Assembly: GCA_009760855.2 (NCBI GenBank)
Contig: WPIO01000006.1
Location: 9,271,001-9,335,000 of the forward strand
DNA length: 64,000 nt
Direction of reading: 5' to 3'
From: Cristatella mucedo
Taxonomy: Eukaryota > Bryozoa > Phylactolaemata > Cristatellidae
The position numbers and the translations under genes are program-made. Shown piece by piece: positions 47,218 through 57,736 of the stretch; the stretch's first letter is position 1, and the number at the start of each line of letters is the position of its first letter. The notes beneath the pieces are model-generated. The model had not been told where the DNA came from and ran no database searches. It worked only from the letters and a program-made list of their open reading frames with translations.

Positions 47218-47353
47218 GGTTTGGCCCAGCGGTTAAGGTGCCCGACCAAGGTCAGCGTGAATTCGATGACCATGGTCGTAGGCTCGAGCCCGCGGCACAT
47301 GCGAAGCACCTGAATAGGAAGCGAGCTCTCTACGCTACACAGATGAATGATAT
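47218..47353 (+). mobile_element. SINE-2 copy
   Basis: The head reads TGGCCCAGCGGTTAAGGTGCC (47222-47242), a good A box in the style of leucine/serine tRNAs, with the B box-like GGCTCGAGCCC at 47281-47291. The 3' end has the first half of the stem-loop (GAAGCACCTGAATAGG), then a damaged second half and an ATGAAT tail. It abuts the GC-rich repeat. Confidence 0.82.
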
Positions 47354-48075
47354 ATTTTCTACTTTAAAGGCTTGTGTAAATTGGAACAATAAGTCCAATG
47401 CAAGTGCTTTTCCAACACACCGATTCAGCAAACGTAGCACGGTCGTAAGCGCACCAAGTTGGTCGACACGTCGCATGCGCACGAAGAATGCTGCACTGAA
47501 TTCAAAAAAATGCCAAGTCGAAGAAACCATCCCGGCAGAAGGCACGTGCGCAACATGATGCGCAAAACGAAAACCTCCACCGTGTAGACAAGGGCACGAA
47601 GAGGAGTCCTAGTCCTGGAAACGTTGAACCTCTCGAGAAGATAAACAGGTAGCTGGTTCTCTCAGTCGTCGTAAAGCAGCGGCATAAAGCATCGGCGTCG
47701 TTAAGCCGTGTCGAAGCAAGCTGCGACAGTCTCTCGCTCCACGGTGGCTAGGCGGCCGGCGCGGGAAGAATAAAAAGCTCGCTCCTTGCCTTTTTAGCCA
47801 AGTCTATGGCATCGCACACTTTCTCGTAACGGGCACCCATTTCCTCGCTCTCGTGTATAACTCGAAAATGTGGCCTCTCAAGCTGTTATCGGATGTCCCT
47901 ATTTCACCACGCTAACCAATTCAACTACTGCCTGCTCCTATGCAACATTGCTCACCTTAGCACCCGGAAAATTTTCCAAACTAACTAATAGCAGTAAGAT
48001 CAATCATGCTGCCGTCATTAGCACACTAAAGTTACATCGTCTAAGTAGTCGCAGCATTAATTTCGCCGCACCATT
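47354..48075. other. Unassigned DNA
   Basis: Nothing recognised. A 99-codon plus-strand frame (47870-48169) overlaps the tandem duplication that follows. Confidence 0.35.
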
Positions 48076-48381
48076 GGTTAGACGTGACATTTACGGTAGA
48101 CATTTCAAACTACTTTTGCCTCGAATGTCGATATACCTCTTCCTTCCTCGCACAATACTCCCAGTTTGAATGCTAGCTGTAAAATACAATGAATTAATTT
48201 GTTCTATATTTCTAGTCTATACTTCTCAGCTAATGGTTAGACGTGACATTTACGGTAGACATTTCAAACTACTTTCGCCTCGAATGTCGATTTACCTCTT
48301 CCTTCCTCGCACAATACTCCCAGTTCGAATGCTAGCTGTAAAATACAATGAATTAATTTGTTCTATATTTCTAGTCTATAC
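48076..48381. repeat. 159-bp tandem duplication
   Basis: The unit starting GGTTAGACGTGACATTTACG occurs at 48076 and again at 48235. The first 147 bases of the two units differ at only about five positions. The frames at 47870-48169 and 48170-48490 each run through one unit. Confidence 0.95.
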
Positions 48382-48458
48382 GGCTTGCGAACTCTGTGGG
48401 CTGACGAATTGTTCGCAGTCGCATAAGTTCGGTACAATTCCAATTTACCGTATGCCCA

Positions 48459-48915
48459 ATAATAATGATGATAGTAATATATTTTCGTAGTGCCCTCAGA
48501 GAACCGGATCTCTTTATAGGCAATTTACAGATGCTGCATAGAAAGCATTCCCGAATGTTTGGTGGTATTATGTTTGGTAGTAACAAGCAGCAGGCATAGT
48601 GTAGGCAGGTACATGCAAACGAAGAACGAATGGCCAAGACCCACCAAATGCTGTAACAAACGGGTTCATTTTAAGCTTATTTTTTAAATGTCATGTCAGG
48701 GGACGTTGTGACAAGCGTCGGTGGTGAGTTCCAGGCTTTGGGAGCACAGGAACTAAAAGCGCGGTCTCGAACGGTTTGAGGTTCGTACGAGGTATGGGTA
48801 AACGATTCGAGTCAGACCAGCGGGCTGTACGATTCTTCGCCTGGTGCGCGAGTAGTTCTGATAGGTAGGCTGGAACCAGAGAATGAAGGGGCCTAAAAGT
48901 AGGTGACAGAGCTGC
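48459..48915 (-). mobile_element. LINE-A copy (minus strand), 3' end and C-terminal coding part
   Basis: An AAT/ATG-rich tail, a diverged stem-loop (GTGCCCTCAGAGAAC...CTCTTTATAGGCA, 48491-48522) and reduced tandem units. The coding region has the GAGTTCCAGGCTTTGGGAGCA block near 48725 and the GAATGAAGGGGCCTAAAAGT block near 48881. It ends at about 48915. Confidence 0.82.
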
Positions 48916-49139
48916 TCTTGGCTCTACACAGTGATTCGCATAATTTCGTCATTCGTCTTTTGAATGCAAAATGTGTGCAGAGCCACTTCAGCTACCGAAG
49001 CACTGAATGCTGATGTCAGCACGTACAGGATCCTAATCAAGCGAGTGAAGCAACCGTGTTTCGGGTGCATTCTTTACCACGACGTAGTGAACAGCAATGA
49101 GACTGGCACAGTAAGACTGCGAATGGTCGCTAGCAGCTA

Positions 49140-49740
49140 TCCGACAATTTTACGAAACAAAATGCTCCCAACAGAGTGCAGCGGCTTCCGCGTCCGGACA
49201 AAAGTTGCGCCGGCGCAAGATGCAGCGCTCGCAGTGGCGCTAGTAGCAACCGATGCGCGACGACAAGCCGGGGGCGGGGCATCCTGAGCCTTGGATTCGC
49301 GGCTAGCGATTTGTATCTGCAGTGCCAATGCAAGCACGTATTTCAAAAGAAGCGGTACGCGGCGATAATGGCGAGCGCACATACCTGAAGACACAGAGAG
49401 AGAGTCCGCATCCATGTCGCAGAGAAGTCTTTTTCTTACCGCCCCGAAGGGTTTTAGGCGGTTTCAAAGAGTGCGGCCGCGAAGTACAGCAACTCTCTCG
49501 CGCGCGCGGCTCCGAGCCTTGAGCCCGAGGCAGCCGAGCGTGTCATCTCATCGGCTGGCAATTCGCCGCCCATCGCTCATGCGGCCTCGGCTTTTCGGCT
49601 GCCTTGGCCTCGTATAACCTGTCGCATTGCGCGCTCCTAGCCTGTCGTCGTTCGCGAACGGCGTGAGAGATGAATATCGAAAATCACAATCCGGATGAGT
49701 TGGTGCGCCGCCGTTTCTCCATCGACTTTCCTCATGACAC
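49140..49740. repeat. GC-rich dispersed repeat, copy 2
   Basis: Blocks shared with copy 1 appear in the same order: AGCGGCTTCCGCGTCC near 49180, CAGCGCTCGCAG near 49222, CGCGAAGTACAGCAACTC near 49478, CGGCTCCGAGCC near 49507, GCCTCGGCTTTTCGGCTGCCT near 49581-49602 and GATGAATATCGAAAATC near 49669. It also contains a GA-rich run near 49392. Confidence 0.5.
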
Positions 49741-49918
49741 CGACGCCGACTCTGCTCCTCGCCAGGCCGGCTATATAGCCGGCATAAGGAAGGAAATCGG
49801 CGGGGCTGACTTGGTCCCGCCCACAACCGTCCGCTCGAATGCAGGAGGCGGTATAAGACGAGAGGATTGGCAAAGGAAGTGCGCTGCCAGGCCAACCCAA
49901 CAGCTGCAGAAGTTGAGT
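49741..49918. other. Unassigned DNA
   Basis: GC-rich. The word GGCCGGCTATATAGCCGGC near 49765-49783 is an inverted repeat with a TATATA centre. Confidence 0.4.
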
Positions 49919-49982
49919 TCGCTGCTCCTGCTCCTGCTGCTCCTGCTGCTCCTGCTGCTGCTGCTACTGCTGCTGCTGGTGC
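49919..49982. repeat. (CTG/CTC)n trinucleotide repeat
   Basis: About 20 triplets of CTG mixed with CTC. Poly-leucine and poly-serine/arginine frames are artefacts. Confidence 0.95.
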
Positions 49983-50452
49983 AGTCATCATCGTAGGCGA
50001 ACGTGAGAAGATTTAGAAGGTGAAGGGAAGCTGAGTATCGTCGAAAGGCTCGTCTTTTATGTGTATAGTAATTATAATAAACATATAGTAAGTAAAGCGT
50101 CTCCTGCGCAGAAGCGGGTGAAGCCGCGGCCGAAACGTCCGTACGCAATCCATAAGCGGCCACTCGCCCTGAACGGCCTTGACAGACTCGAGCGAGCGAG
50201 CCATCCATCGACGGCCATCGCTGTTTTGCTCGCGGGTACGTGCGACGCGTCTTGGGGCGTTTGACTGGTGTTTGTCGGCGGCGGCGAATACAAAAAGGAG
50301 GCCTCAAAGTAGGAGCAGCAGCTCTTTTCTCTTTCTTTCTTTCAGTCGGCTGCTATGGTTCATCCCCTCCCTCCTCCAAATTTAGAAACCTAGCGGGCCC
50401 AAACCAGACAGTGAGGAGAAGAGTAGGTCCGATGAGGCCGGCGGTCGGGCTT
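49983..50452. other. Unassigned DNA
   Basis: No gene recognised. Overlapping frames on both strands have no motif. Confidence 0.35.
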
Positions 50453-50453
50453 C

Positions 50454-50521
<68 letters not shown>
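50453..50521. repeat. (GA)n microsatellite
   Basis: About 34 GA dinucleotides with one GAAA interruption. Arg-Glu and Ser-Leu frames are artefacts. Confidence 0.97.
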
Positions 50522-50523
<2 letters not shown>

Positions 50524-50817
50524 CTTCGTCCTTTGCTTGCCTCGACAAGACGGACAAGGGGTCAGACGTGGCTGAGCTGTACTGGGCTGTATGTTTTAGC
50601 TTTAACTTCAAATTGGCTAGCGTGCGATTAGCATGCGTTAGCAGTGCGTCGATTTAACTGTCGCGTTGTTTTGCGTTTCTGCATTCGCTTAATTACAGTG
50701 CTATTTCCTTCCACGATTTTTCGTTCGAGACCTCTACCGCTTCGCTTTTCTTCAGCCGTTCGAGGAAGATACTGCGATAGCGCGATAGTGAAAACCGCAG
50801 GTTTCGATTTCCGCTCC

Positions 50818-50968
50818 GGCTTGACCCAGCGGTTAAGGCGCCCACTTCGACCAGGGTCAAGGTTAATGTATATAACGCCTAACTGGGTGTGGGCTCGAGC
50901 CGCGTGGCGCGCGCGAAGCGCCTGAATAGTGAGCAAGTTCTCTTAGGGCGCTAAATAAATGAATTATA
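50818..50968 (+). mobile_element. SINE-2 copy, best 3' end
   Basis: A box region TGACCCAGCGGTTAAGGCGCC (50822-50842) and B box-like GGGCTCGAGCC (50891-50901). The 3' stem-loop has AGCGCC (50917-50922) pairing with GGCGCT (50947-50952), and GAG/CTC inside. An AAATAAATGAATTATAT tail follows. Roughly 20 of the 30 bases in the stem-loop strands and inner part agree with the LINE-A stem-loop (CGCCTxAATAG/GAGTTCTCT/AGGGCGCT-like order). Confidence 0.88.
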
Positions 50969-51079
50969 TAATTACATAATTCATGTGAGCGGGCCGAAGA
51001 ACCTGCGGCTACTCTCCATCTCTAGATGGACTGCTGCTTGAGGGAGACCTAAGTAGAAATTCCACTAGGTTATCATTCG
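50969..51079. other. Unassigned DNA
   Basis: Short spacer before the next CpG-rich block. Confidence 0.4.
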
Positions 51080-52127
51080 TCGCTCTCTAGCACGCGAAGT
51101 AGCGAACACGCCTCTGCATGGGATGAAGCCGGGGCGTTTCCCGTCAGAGGCTGCGCACGCTCGGCGGAGCCTCCGAACGAAAACTGGGGTTTCCTGGTCG
51201 GAGTTATCTCCTCCTCAGCCTCGTTCGCGACTAGGCCTTTCGAGCAGTCGTCGGCTCGGTGCTCAGCAGAGGCGCAGTGTCTGCACTGAATGCGGAAGCC
51301 CGGCGGGCGTCGGTAGCGAGCTAAGCTCCTGGCGAACGGCGTTAGAAACGCCCGCGCTAGAGCTGAGCGATGCGGCGCTGACGACGGGCCTTTGAGGTAG
51401 TGCTCGCGTTCGCGCCCTGCCGCACGTCTCGGGCGGCGCTCGCCGCGTGCGCTGTATTGCCATGAAATAACACTTTCCGCCGCAGCGGCGGCGACAAGTG
51501 CGGCCCATTCGGCGACGCCGCCGCTGACGCTCGTGCCTCGGACGATCGTGGCTCTCTGGGTCTCTTCGTACGACGCCCCGATCCGGCGGCTAGGCGAACG
51601 CATTTTTTCGGAGAAGGGAGCGCCGCACCGTCCGAGTTCGGAGCGCCTCGGCGCTTCACTCGCCCTGCCACCCGCGCACGCGCCGCGGGCCGCCCGGCTC
51701 GCGGGCTCGCGAGCTCAGCGCTCGATCGAGCGTCCCGCGCCGTGGGACGAGAAATTGGCCAGCGCGGCGCGCGCCGCCCCCAGATCGACGATCGCGCCGC
51801 AGCGCGCAGGCAAGGTGGCGGGCGGGCGCGGCGCGCGGACGAGCGGCGGGAGGGGACCCGCGCGGGTGGGTGGGGCCGCCGCGCGCGCGCGTGCGCTGAA
51901 AGCTGGCGCCGGCTGGCGATGCGCACCGATGTGACCCGTCGGCCCTCGCCGCGATTGAGAAATGAGTCCGAGGTCGTAAGGCTGTAGGCCTACGCCACGG
52001 CGTCGGCGGCGAGCGAGCGAGTCGTCGTCGGCGGCGAGCGAGCGCCCAGCGCCGCTCGGCGGCCAAGTACTCACCGCACACGTTGGGCAACTCTCTTCAA
52101 CGCTTGCTCGTTCGCACGACGCCGGCC
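51080..52127. other. CpG-rich block
   Basis: The strongest CpG-dense block in the window. Frames of 130-190 codons overlap in up to four registers (for example 51073-51603, 51357-51926 and 51656-52090 minus, and 51533-51934 plus). All are alanine/arginine/proline-rich, which is what GC-rich non-coding DNA gives. A promoter or first exon is possible. No coding motif or splice site was assigned. Confidence 0.4.
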
Positions 52128-52803
52128 TGTGCAATCAGGCGCTTATAGCTGGAGCAAAACTCTGCAGCACTAGGCTTGTCTGTCGTGAGCGTCGCAGTTG
52201 CCACGTCACACCACTTCTCGCCGGCCTGCACTGGCTACCTGTCAAGCAACAGATCGACTTCAAAGTTTTGTCGCTCACTTTTAGGTCCCTTCATTCTTTG
52301 GCTCCAGCCTACCTATCAGATCTACTCCCCCACCAGGCCAAGCATCGTACCACCCGCTTTTCGGAAACTGTTTACCTATACCTCGTACAGACCTCAAATC
52401 ATTTCAAGACCGTGCATTTAGTTATTATGCTCCCAAAGCCTGGAACTCACTCCCGAATTGCGTAACGACATCCCCTGCCTTGACCACATTTAAAAAGAAC
52501 TTAAAAATGGACCTTTATCCTTTAACCTTTAACCTTTTCTATTTAGGACAGCCTTTAGTGGGTCCCTGCGATTCGTCCTTTATATGCATGTGCGTGCTGA
52601 CGCTGTGCATGCTAACACTAACCACACTTGCATGCTGACCCTGTGCATGTCACTCCTAACCATGTTATTCATGTCAAGCATGATATTTCCATTCACTATT
52701 AGATCGCGTTTCCTTTGCAGCAAATGTAAAGCGCCTAGAAATAGATTGAGTTCTCTGAGGGCGCTTTATCAAGTGCATTATTATTGTTGTTATTATTATT
52801 GAT
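52128..52803 (+). mobile_element. LINE-A copy, 5'-truncated
   Basis: It covers the reverse transcriptase C-terminal region from the LQLVQNSAARLV-equivalent (about 52135-52175) through HWLPVKQQIDFKVLSLTFRSLHS (about 52225-52300). It ends with the AFSYYAPKAWNSLP-equivalent (about 52415-52460), two tandem units (52590-52665), the stem-loop at about 52728-52770 (perfect outer stem TAAAGCGCC/GGCGCTTTA) and an ATT/GTT tail. Frameshifts are near 52365 and 52520. Confidence 0.9.
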
Positions 52804-54123
52804 GTTGCCGCCGCGAAGACCTCGCAGATTATTCGGCTGAGCTTGACCGCGCGTCTGCAGCCGCCTTTCGACGCGCGCGGCGGCATCCTGCGCGCGCACC
52901 GAACTTCCGCCAGAGGTACGGCGCCGTCCGTTTGGCCTCGGAGCGGGTTGCCGCGAACTCATTCGTCTCAGGGCCGCGAAGCGCGAGCGATATTTAGAGA
53001 AAAGTGCGCGCGTGCTGAAAAGGGCGAAGCGCTGCCCTCGCGAGACGCTCGGATTCCTGGAGTTACTCTTTAGCAGCTAGCCAGGCCAGAGGCGGCACAA
53101 TAGTTTGTTCGCTGTTCCTGGCGAGTGCTGCTTCGCGCGCGAGGGCAGGCCCAAACGAATTAACCGAATTAGTGCCCGCCAACGTCTGTAGCAGAGACGA
53201 CCTTGAGCTTCCACGCGCGCTCCGCCCGTGGCTTCGTTTCTGATAGCTCGCTAGCTAGCACTCCTGTACTGGTCACGGTCTTCAAGAAAGGACATTGACA
53301 TGGCGAGCGCTAGCAAACGTCAGAGGACGGAGCAAGAAATGAGATTTGATGCTTTTTCTTTCGTGGCCGACGCCGTGGCCGCGGCTCGCCGCCGAAGTAG
53401 GAGCTGTCCGTCTATTTTTCCTCCTCGCAGTTTGCCTCAAGTTCAGCTCATTGAATTTAGCCTTCCAGCAAAGGTCGAAATTGACCGGTAAAGGAAGTCG
53501 ACCTCGCCGCCGGTGGACTCGCGCGAATTCGTGACGCCAGTTCGTCTAAATGGCTTACGTTGGAGCGAATCGCATTTTCGGACTTTTTGTCGCCTGCTGC
53601 CTCCTCCCCCACAAGTGGCCTCATATTAGCAGCGTGAGCAAGTTCTTCCCCTCCCCCAGCCGCATCCGGCGACGCTGGCTACGCGCCTCCTCCCCGCACA
53701 CGACCGTCTCGCCTCCTGACATAGAGCGCTCTAACGTGCGTTCGTGTTCGCTGCAGAATTCTTCCGAAAACCGAAGTTCTTGCGAAAATCGTATACGGAA
53801 ACGATACAGCTAAGACCTGTTTAAAGTTATTGTGATTGTTATTCGACCGTAGCGCGTAAGAAATTACGTGCTTATGGACATCTAAAAGCTTATCGCTTCG
53901 GGCTGCTGGGTCTCCCACGCCGGCGGCTGCCTTAGCTACGCCGGCGGCTAGTAACCTGCATGTTAGTTATGATCGTCAGCAGCTGCTATCACTTCGTCAT
54001 CGTAGATCAAATGCATTCCTATATATTAATGCTGTTGCTAAGATTCATGAACTATGCATTAACAAAAGAAAAGCACCCCGTAGCCGCCGCGGTGGCCGGA
54101 ACTGCCAGCTCAGACGCCGCTCG
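52804..54123. other. Unassigned DNA, partly CpG-rich
   Basis: CpG-rich at about 52810-53560 and more AT-rich after 53800. No recognised gene. Short frames of 60-87 codons overlap. It lies between two LINE-A copies. Confidence 0.4.
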
Positions 54124-56007
54124 TTGGGCGGGAACTTCGAGCTGAGTACCCGCTCGTTTGGTATTCCTAGCGTTGTCTCGAACCGCTCAGCACGCTCCCC
54201 CACATGCGTCACTGTAAATCTCTCTAACTTAGTGATCATCAGGCCTGTTGTAACTCCATCGGCTAGACTTAACGCTTGCCTTTGGAATCCTCGCTCAATG
54301 TGCAATAAACCTCTGGTAATAAGCGACCTCATTTCTGAAAATGGTATCGACCTGCTCCCCCTAACTGAAACCTGGCTGAGATCGATAAACTGCCCGACAA
54401 TTAAAGACGCTACTCCATCCGGTTTCTCGTTCTTTCACACCCCTAGATCAATCAAAACTGGAGGTGGAGTTGCTATTATCGTGCGCTCGAAATTCAACTT
54501 CAAGCCATTTGCAGTACCCTCGAAGCAGTCTTTTGAATCAATTGTCTTGGTCTCACCCGAAAACAAGCTACCGATAGTGGCAGCAGTCTATCGCCCACCA
54601 GGTACCAAATCCTCCTTTATCTCAGATTTCTCCGATCTCATTTCGATTCTGTGGGCAAGAAATCGATCCTTCCTCGTTATGGGTGATTTCAACGTTCACT
54701 TTGATAACTTATTTGACGCTTTCAGCACCAAATTTCGTGCATTGACTGACTCATTGTCTCTTGTGGCTCATGTGCATGGCCCTACCCACATCAAGGGTCA
54801 CACACTCGACCAGATTTTCCCATACAACTGCACTCTCTCATCACCAATTATTACCAAATCCTGCTTATCTGACCACATGCAGATCTCATTCAATCTACAG
54901 TGTGTGCCCACATCCCCTTCTAAAATAACCTGTGAATCGCGAAACCTCAAGACCCTTGACATCGATGCTGTCCGTGCGAGAATATCTGCTTCGACTCTGC
55001 TGCTCAGTCCTCCCTCCGATCTGTCATCATTGGTAGATAGCTACAACAAGACACTAGCTAACACGCTCGACGAGTTTGCACCTCTGACAAAGCGCACTGT
55101 GTGCCCCCACCCAGACGGCCTATGGTTTACCACAGACATTAAACTAGCCAGATCTACTAAACGAAAGCTTGAAAAAGCATACAAAAGATCCGGACTCACT
55201 GTCCATCGACAGGCTTATGAAGACTACTGTAAGTCGTACCAATCGATCCTAGCAAAGGCCAAGTCTAGCTTCTATAGAAACATTGTTGAATCACAGATGC
55301 ACAATCCAAAAATGCTGATGTCCACGATAAACCATCTCCTCAACCGTTCCCAGATTAGCTCCTTACCTGATGATCCTTGCGATGATCTAGCCGATCGCTT
55401 CTCTCGATTCTTTGTGCAGAAGATAGACAAAATCAGGGAATCCATCCCTGCGATGACAACCTCCCCACTAGAATGCTGTTCCTCGGTTCCTGGCTGCACC
55501 TCAATGTCTGTATTTAAGCAGGTCACTAGTGATCTAGTCCTAAAGTTCGTATCGCAATCAGAGAAGACAACAAGTCCTCTGGACCCTATTCCCACTGTCC
55601 TGCTCCTACGTTGCATTGATCTGCTGCTGCCATGCATAACTAACATCATTAATATGTCATTAACCTCAGGTCATGTCCCAGCATTTTTCAAAAAAGCTGT
55701 AGTCGGGCCTCTCCTCAAGACAGAAACACTAGAAAGAGAACTTGAGCTACTACCGCCCAGTCTCCCTTCTACCATTTCTATCAAAGACGCTCGAACTGGT
55801 CGTGGCAGACCAGCTAAACTCATATCGAAACCTCACACCTTGCTAATAAGTTCCAGTCTGGCTTTAGAGCTAATCACTCCACCGAGTCAGCATTGCTTAG
55901 GGTATACAACGACCTACTTAGGAATTAAGACATGGGTAGAGTGCCTCTGCTTGTTTTGCTCGATCTTTCGGCAGCTTTTGACACCATCGATCACAAAGTT
56001 CTTCTAG
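54124..56007 (+). pseudogene. LINE-A ORF2, endonuclease domain and linker (627-codon frame)
   Basis: This is the N-terminal part of a retrotransposon polyprotein that nicks target DNA before reverse transcription. The AP-endonuclease motifs are all visible: WNPRSM at residues 54-59 (Asn55), TETWL at 81-85 (Glu82), YRPPG at 156-160, GDFNVHFD at 187-194 (Asp188 and Asn190), TLDQIF at 227-232 and SDH at 249-251 (Asp250 and His251). The linker with LADRFSRFFVQKID follows. After a frameshift near 55740 the frame leaves the true reading frame, so the last 90 or so residues are out of frame. True coding continues in other registers (SYYRPVSLLPFLSKTLELVV near 55745-55802, then FQSGFRANHSTESALL near 55850-55900). 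The ATG used here may not be the original start. Confidence 0.88.
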
Positions 56008-56729
56008 AGCGCCTCTCATCTCGCCTGGGCATCACTGGCACTGCTCTGCAGTGGTTCAGGTCCTATCTCAGTGGGAGACTCCAGAGTATTGACGTGAATG
56101 GACAAAGATCATCTGAAGTACCTCTGAAATATGGAGTACCTCAGGGCTCCGTACTAGGTCCGGTCCTTTTCACGGTTTATACTCTCCCTCTTGCTGATGT
56201 GATTGCCAAGCACAATCTAGGCTTTCACTTCTATGCGGATGACACTCGGTTGTACCTTTGCTTTGATCCCTCCCAGCCTTCGAGCACCTCAAATTCTCTC
56301 AACTCACTTACTGCATGCATTGATGACATCCGCACATGGATGGCAGCAAATTTTCTAAAACTAAACGATGACAAAACTAACTTACTAGTCATGGGCAAAC
56401 CCAGTGTGATTCAGAAATTGGAAAGGCTGACGCTCAAAATTGGCTCTGCCAGCATATCTCCTGTCGAATCAGCTCGAAATCTAGGTGTCATATTCCAAAG
56501 CGACCTCTCGTTAGACGACCATATCAGCTCCACAGTCAAATCCGCCTATTTTCAGCTTCATAACATTGCTAAAATTCGGGCTTGTTTAGATAAGGATACC
56601 ACGTCCAAGTTGGTCCATGCATTCGTGACATCTCGTCTCGACTTCTGCAACTCACTGCTTACTGGCCTACCAGCATGTGCGATCAGGCGATTGCAGCTGG
56701 TGCAAAACTCTGCAGCTAGGCTTGTCTGA
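55932..56729 (+). pseudogene. LINE-A ORF2, reverse transcriptase domain (265-codon frame)
   Basis: The frame holds the catalytic core of the reverse transcriptase. Motif A is LDLSAAFDTIDH at residues 10-21 (Asp17 as the first catalytic aspartate). Motif B is GVPQGSVLGP at 68-77, motif C is YADD at 101-104 (two catalytic aspartates) and motif D is LKLNDDKT at 142-149. LGVIFQSDLSLDDHIS and DFCNSLLTGLP follow. The start is not natural: a TAA (55926-55928) lies just upstream in the same frame, where related copies keep a sense codon. The frame ends at a TGA (56727-56729), where the copies at 4926-5681 and 37531-38169 have a cysteine codon. All catalytic residues are intact, so damage is limited to the flanks. 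Confidence 0.9.
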
Positions 56730-56813
56730 CGTGAGCGTCGCAGTTGCCACATTACTCCACTTCTCGCCGACCTGCACTGCCTACCAATCAAGCAACGGAT
56801 TGACTTCAAGGTT

Positions 56814-57095
56814 TTGTCGCTCACTTTTAGATCCCTTCATTCTATGGCTCCAGCCTATCTCTCCGACATACTCCCCCATCAGGCCAAGCATCGTACCACC
56901 CGCTTTTCGGAATCCAACAGTCTACAAATACCTCGTACAAACCTAATATCCTTTGGAGACCGTGCATTTAGTTCGTATGCTCCCAAAGCCTGGAACTCCC
57001 TCCCGACCTGCGTCAGAACATCCCCTGACCTGACCACATTTAAAAGGAACTTAAAAAGACACGTATTTAGGACAGCATTTAGTGGGTCCCTGTGA
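56814..57095 (+). pseudogene. LINE-A ORF2, C-terminal domain (93 codons)
   Basis: It continues the same protein after the nonsense codon at 56727-56729. The frame is unbroken from the codons after that stop, although this ATG is internal. It covers SLTFRSLHSMAPAYL, the RTTRFSESNSL segment, FGDRAFSSYAPKAWNSLPTC and the final FSGSL, after which the stop at 57093-57095 ends ORF2. The 3' tandem units start about 10 bp downstream. Confidence 0.85.
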
Positions 57096-57338
57096 TTCGT
57101 CCTTGATGTGCTTATGCGTGCTGACACTGTGCATGCTGCCACTAACCACATTTGCATGCTGACACTGTGCATGTCACCCTTAACCATATTATTTATTTCG
57201 TCTGTTTTTCAAGCAAGATTTTACTTACCATTCAATTGCATTTCCCATTGCAGCAAATGTAAAGCACCTAGAAAGAGATTAAGTTCTCTGAGGGCGCTTT
57301 ATCAATTACATTATTATTATTATTATTATTATTATTAC

Positions 57339-57736
57339 CGTCCGCTTCCGGCCGGCGCCTCCTACTCCGTATGCGCGCCGGCCGCTGGACCGCTTGAATG
57401 CTTTCTTGTAAATCTTTTGAAGGTCCAAACCTCGATCCCGAGGCTGAGCAGACCCCGCGAACACTTCGAAGCACCCTTCATTGACCTTCGACGACCCTAA
57501 GAAATCGATCGCTCGAGGCCCCGCGAAGCTCCTATGCTGCTCTGACTAGCCGGCGCACATTTGGTCGACGTGAAGCTTGCGAAGCCGCTCAGGACACCCA
57601 TCATTTCCGACTCAGATTTCTGAATTTGTCTCGGTGCACTTGCAGACCTGCTAGTTCGACGGACGCTGGTGTACGTGGCAGGCACAGTCTGCGAGGCTTG
57701 CCTCTGCGATCTTGGTCTACGAACTTCCCGGTCTCA
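57339..57736. other. GC-rich spacer between convergent LINE-A copies
   Basis: About 400 bp of GC-rich sequence with no recognised gene. It is flanked on the left by an (ATT)n tail and on the right by an (AAT)n tail. Confidence 0.5.

Larger units (their letters stand above)
54124..57338 (+). mobile_element. LINE-A, most complete copy (L2/CR1-group non-LTR retrotransposon)
   Basis: In order it contains a short N-terminal segment, an AP-endonuclease domain, a linker, a reverse transcriptase with motifs A to E, a C-terminal domain, a 3' region with tandem units (57108-57190), the stem-loop (57260-57301) and an (ATT)n tail ending at 57338. The architecture and the GVPQGSVLGP and YADD motifs place it in the L2/CR1 group, with L2 as best guess. 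I see no ORF1, so the copy is probably 5'-truncated. Similarity to the old copy at 6505-8300 continues to at least 54176. Two frameshifts and two nonsense codons make it inactive. Confidence 0.92.

Noticed and set aside
49771-50307. 178-codon minus-strand frame
   Set aside because: The frame crosses the CTG repeat, gives a serine/arginine run and has no conserved motif.
51073-52134. Long overlapping frames on both strands as protein-coding genes
   Set aside because: Several registers are open at once and all products are alanine-, arginine- and proline-rich, which is expected of GC-rich DNA without stops.
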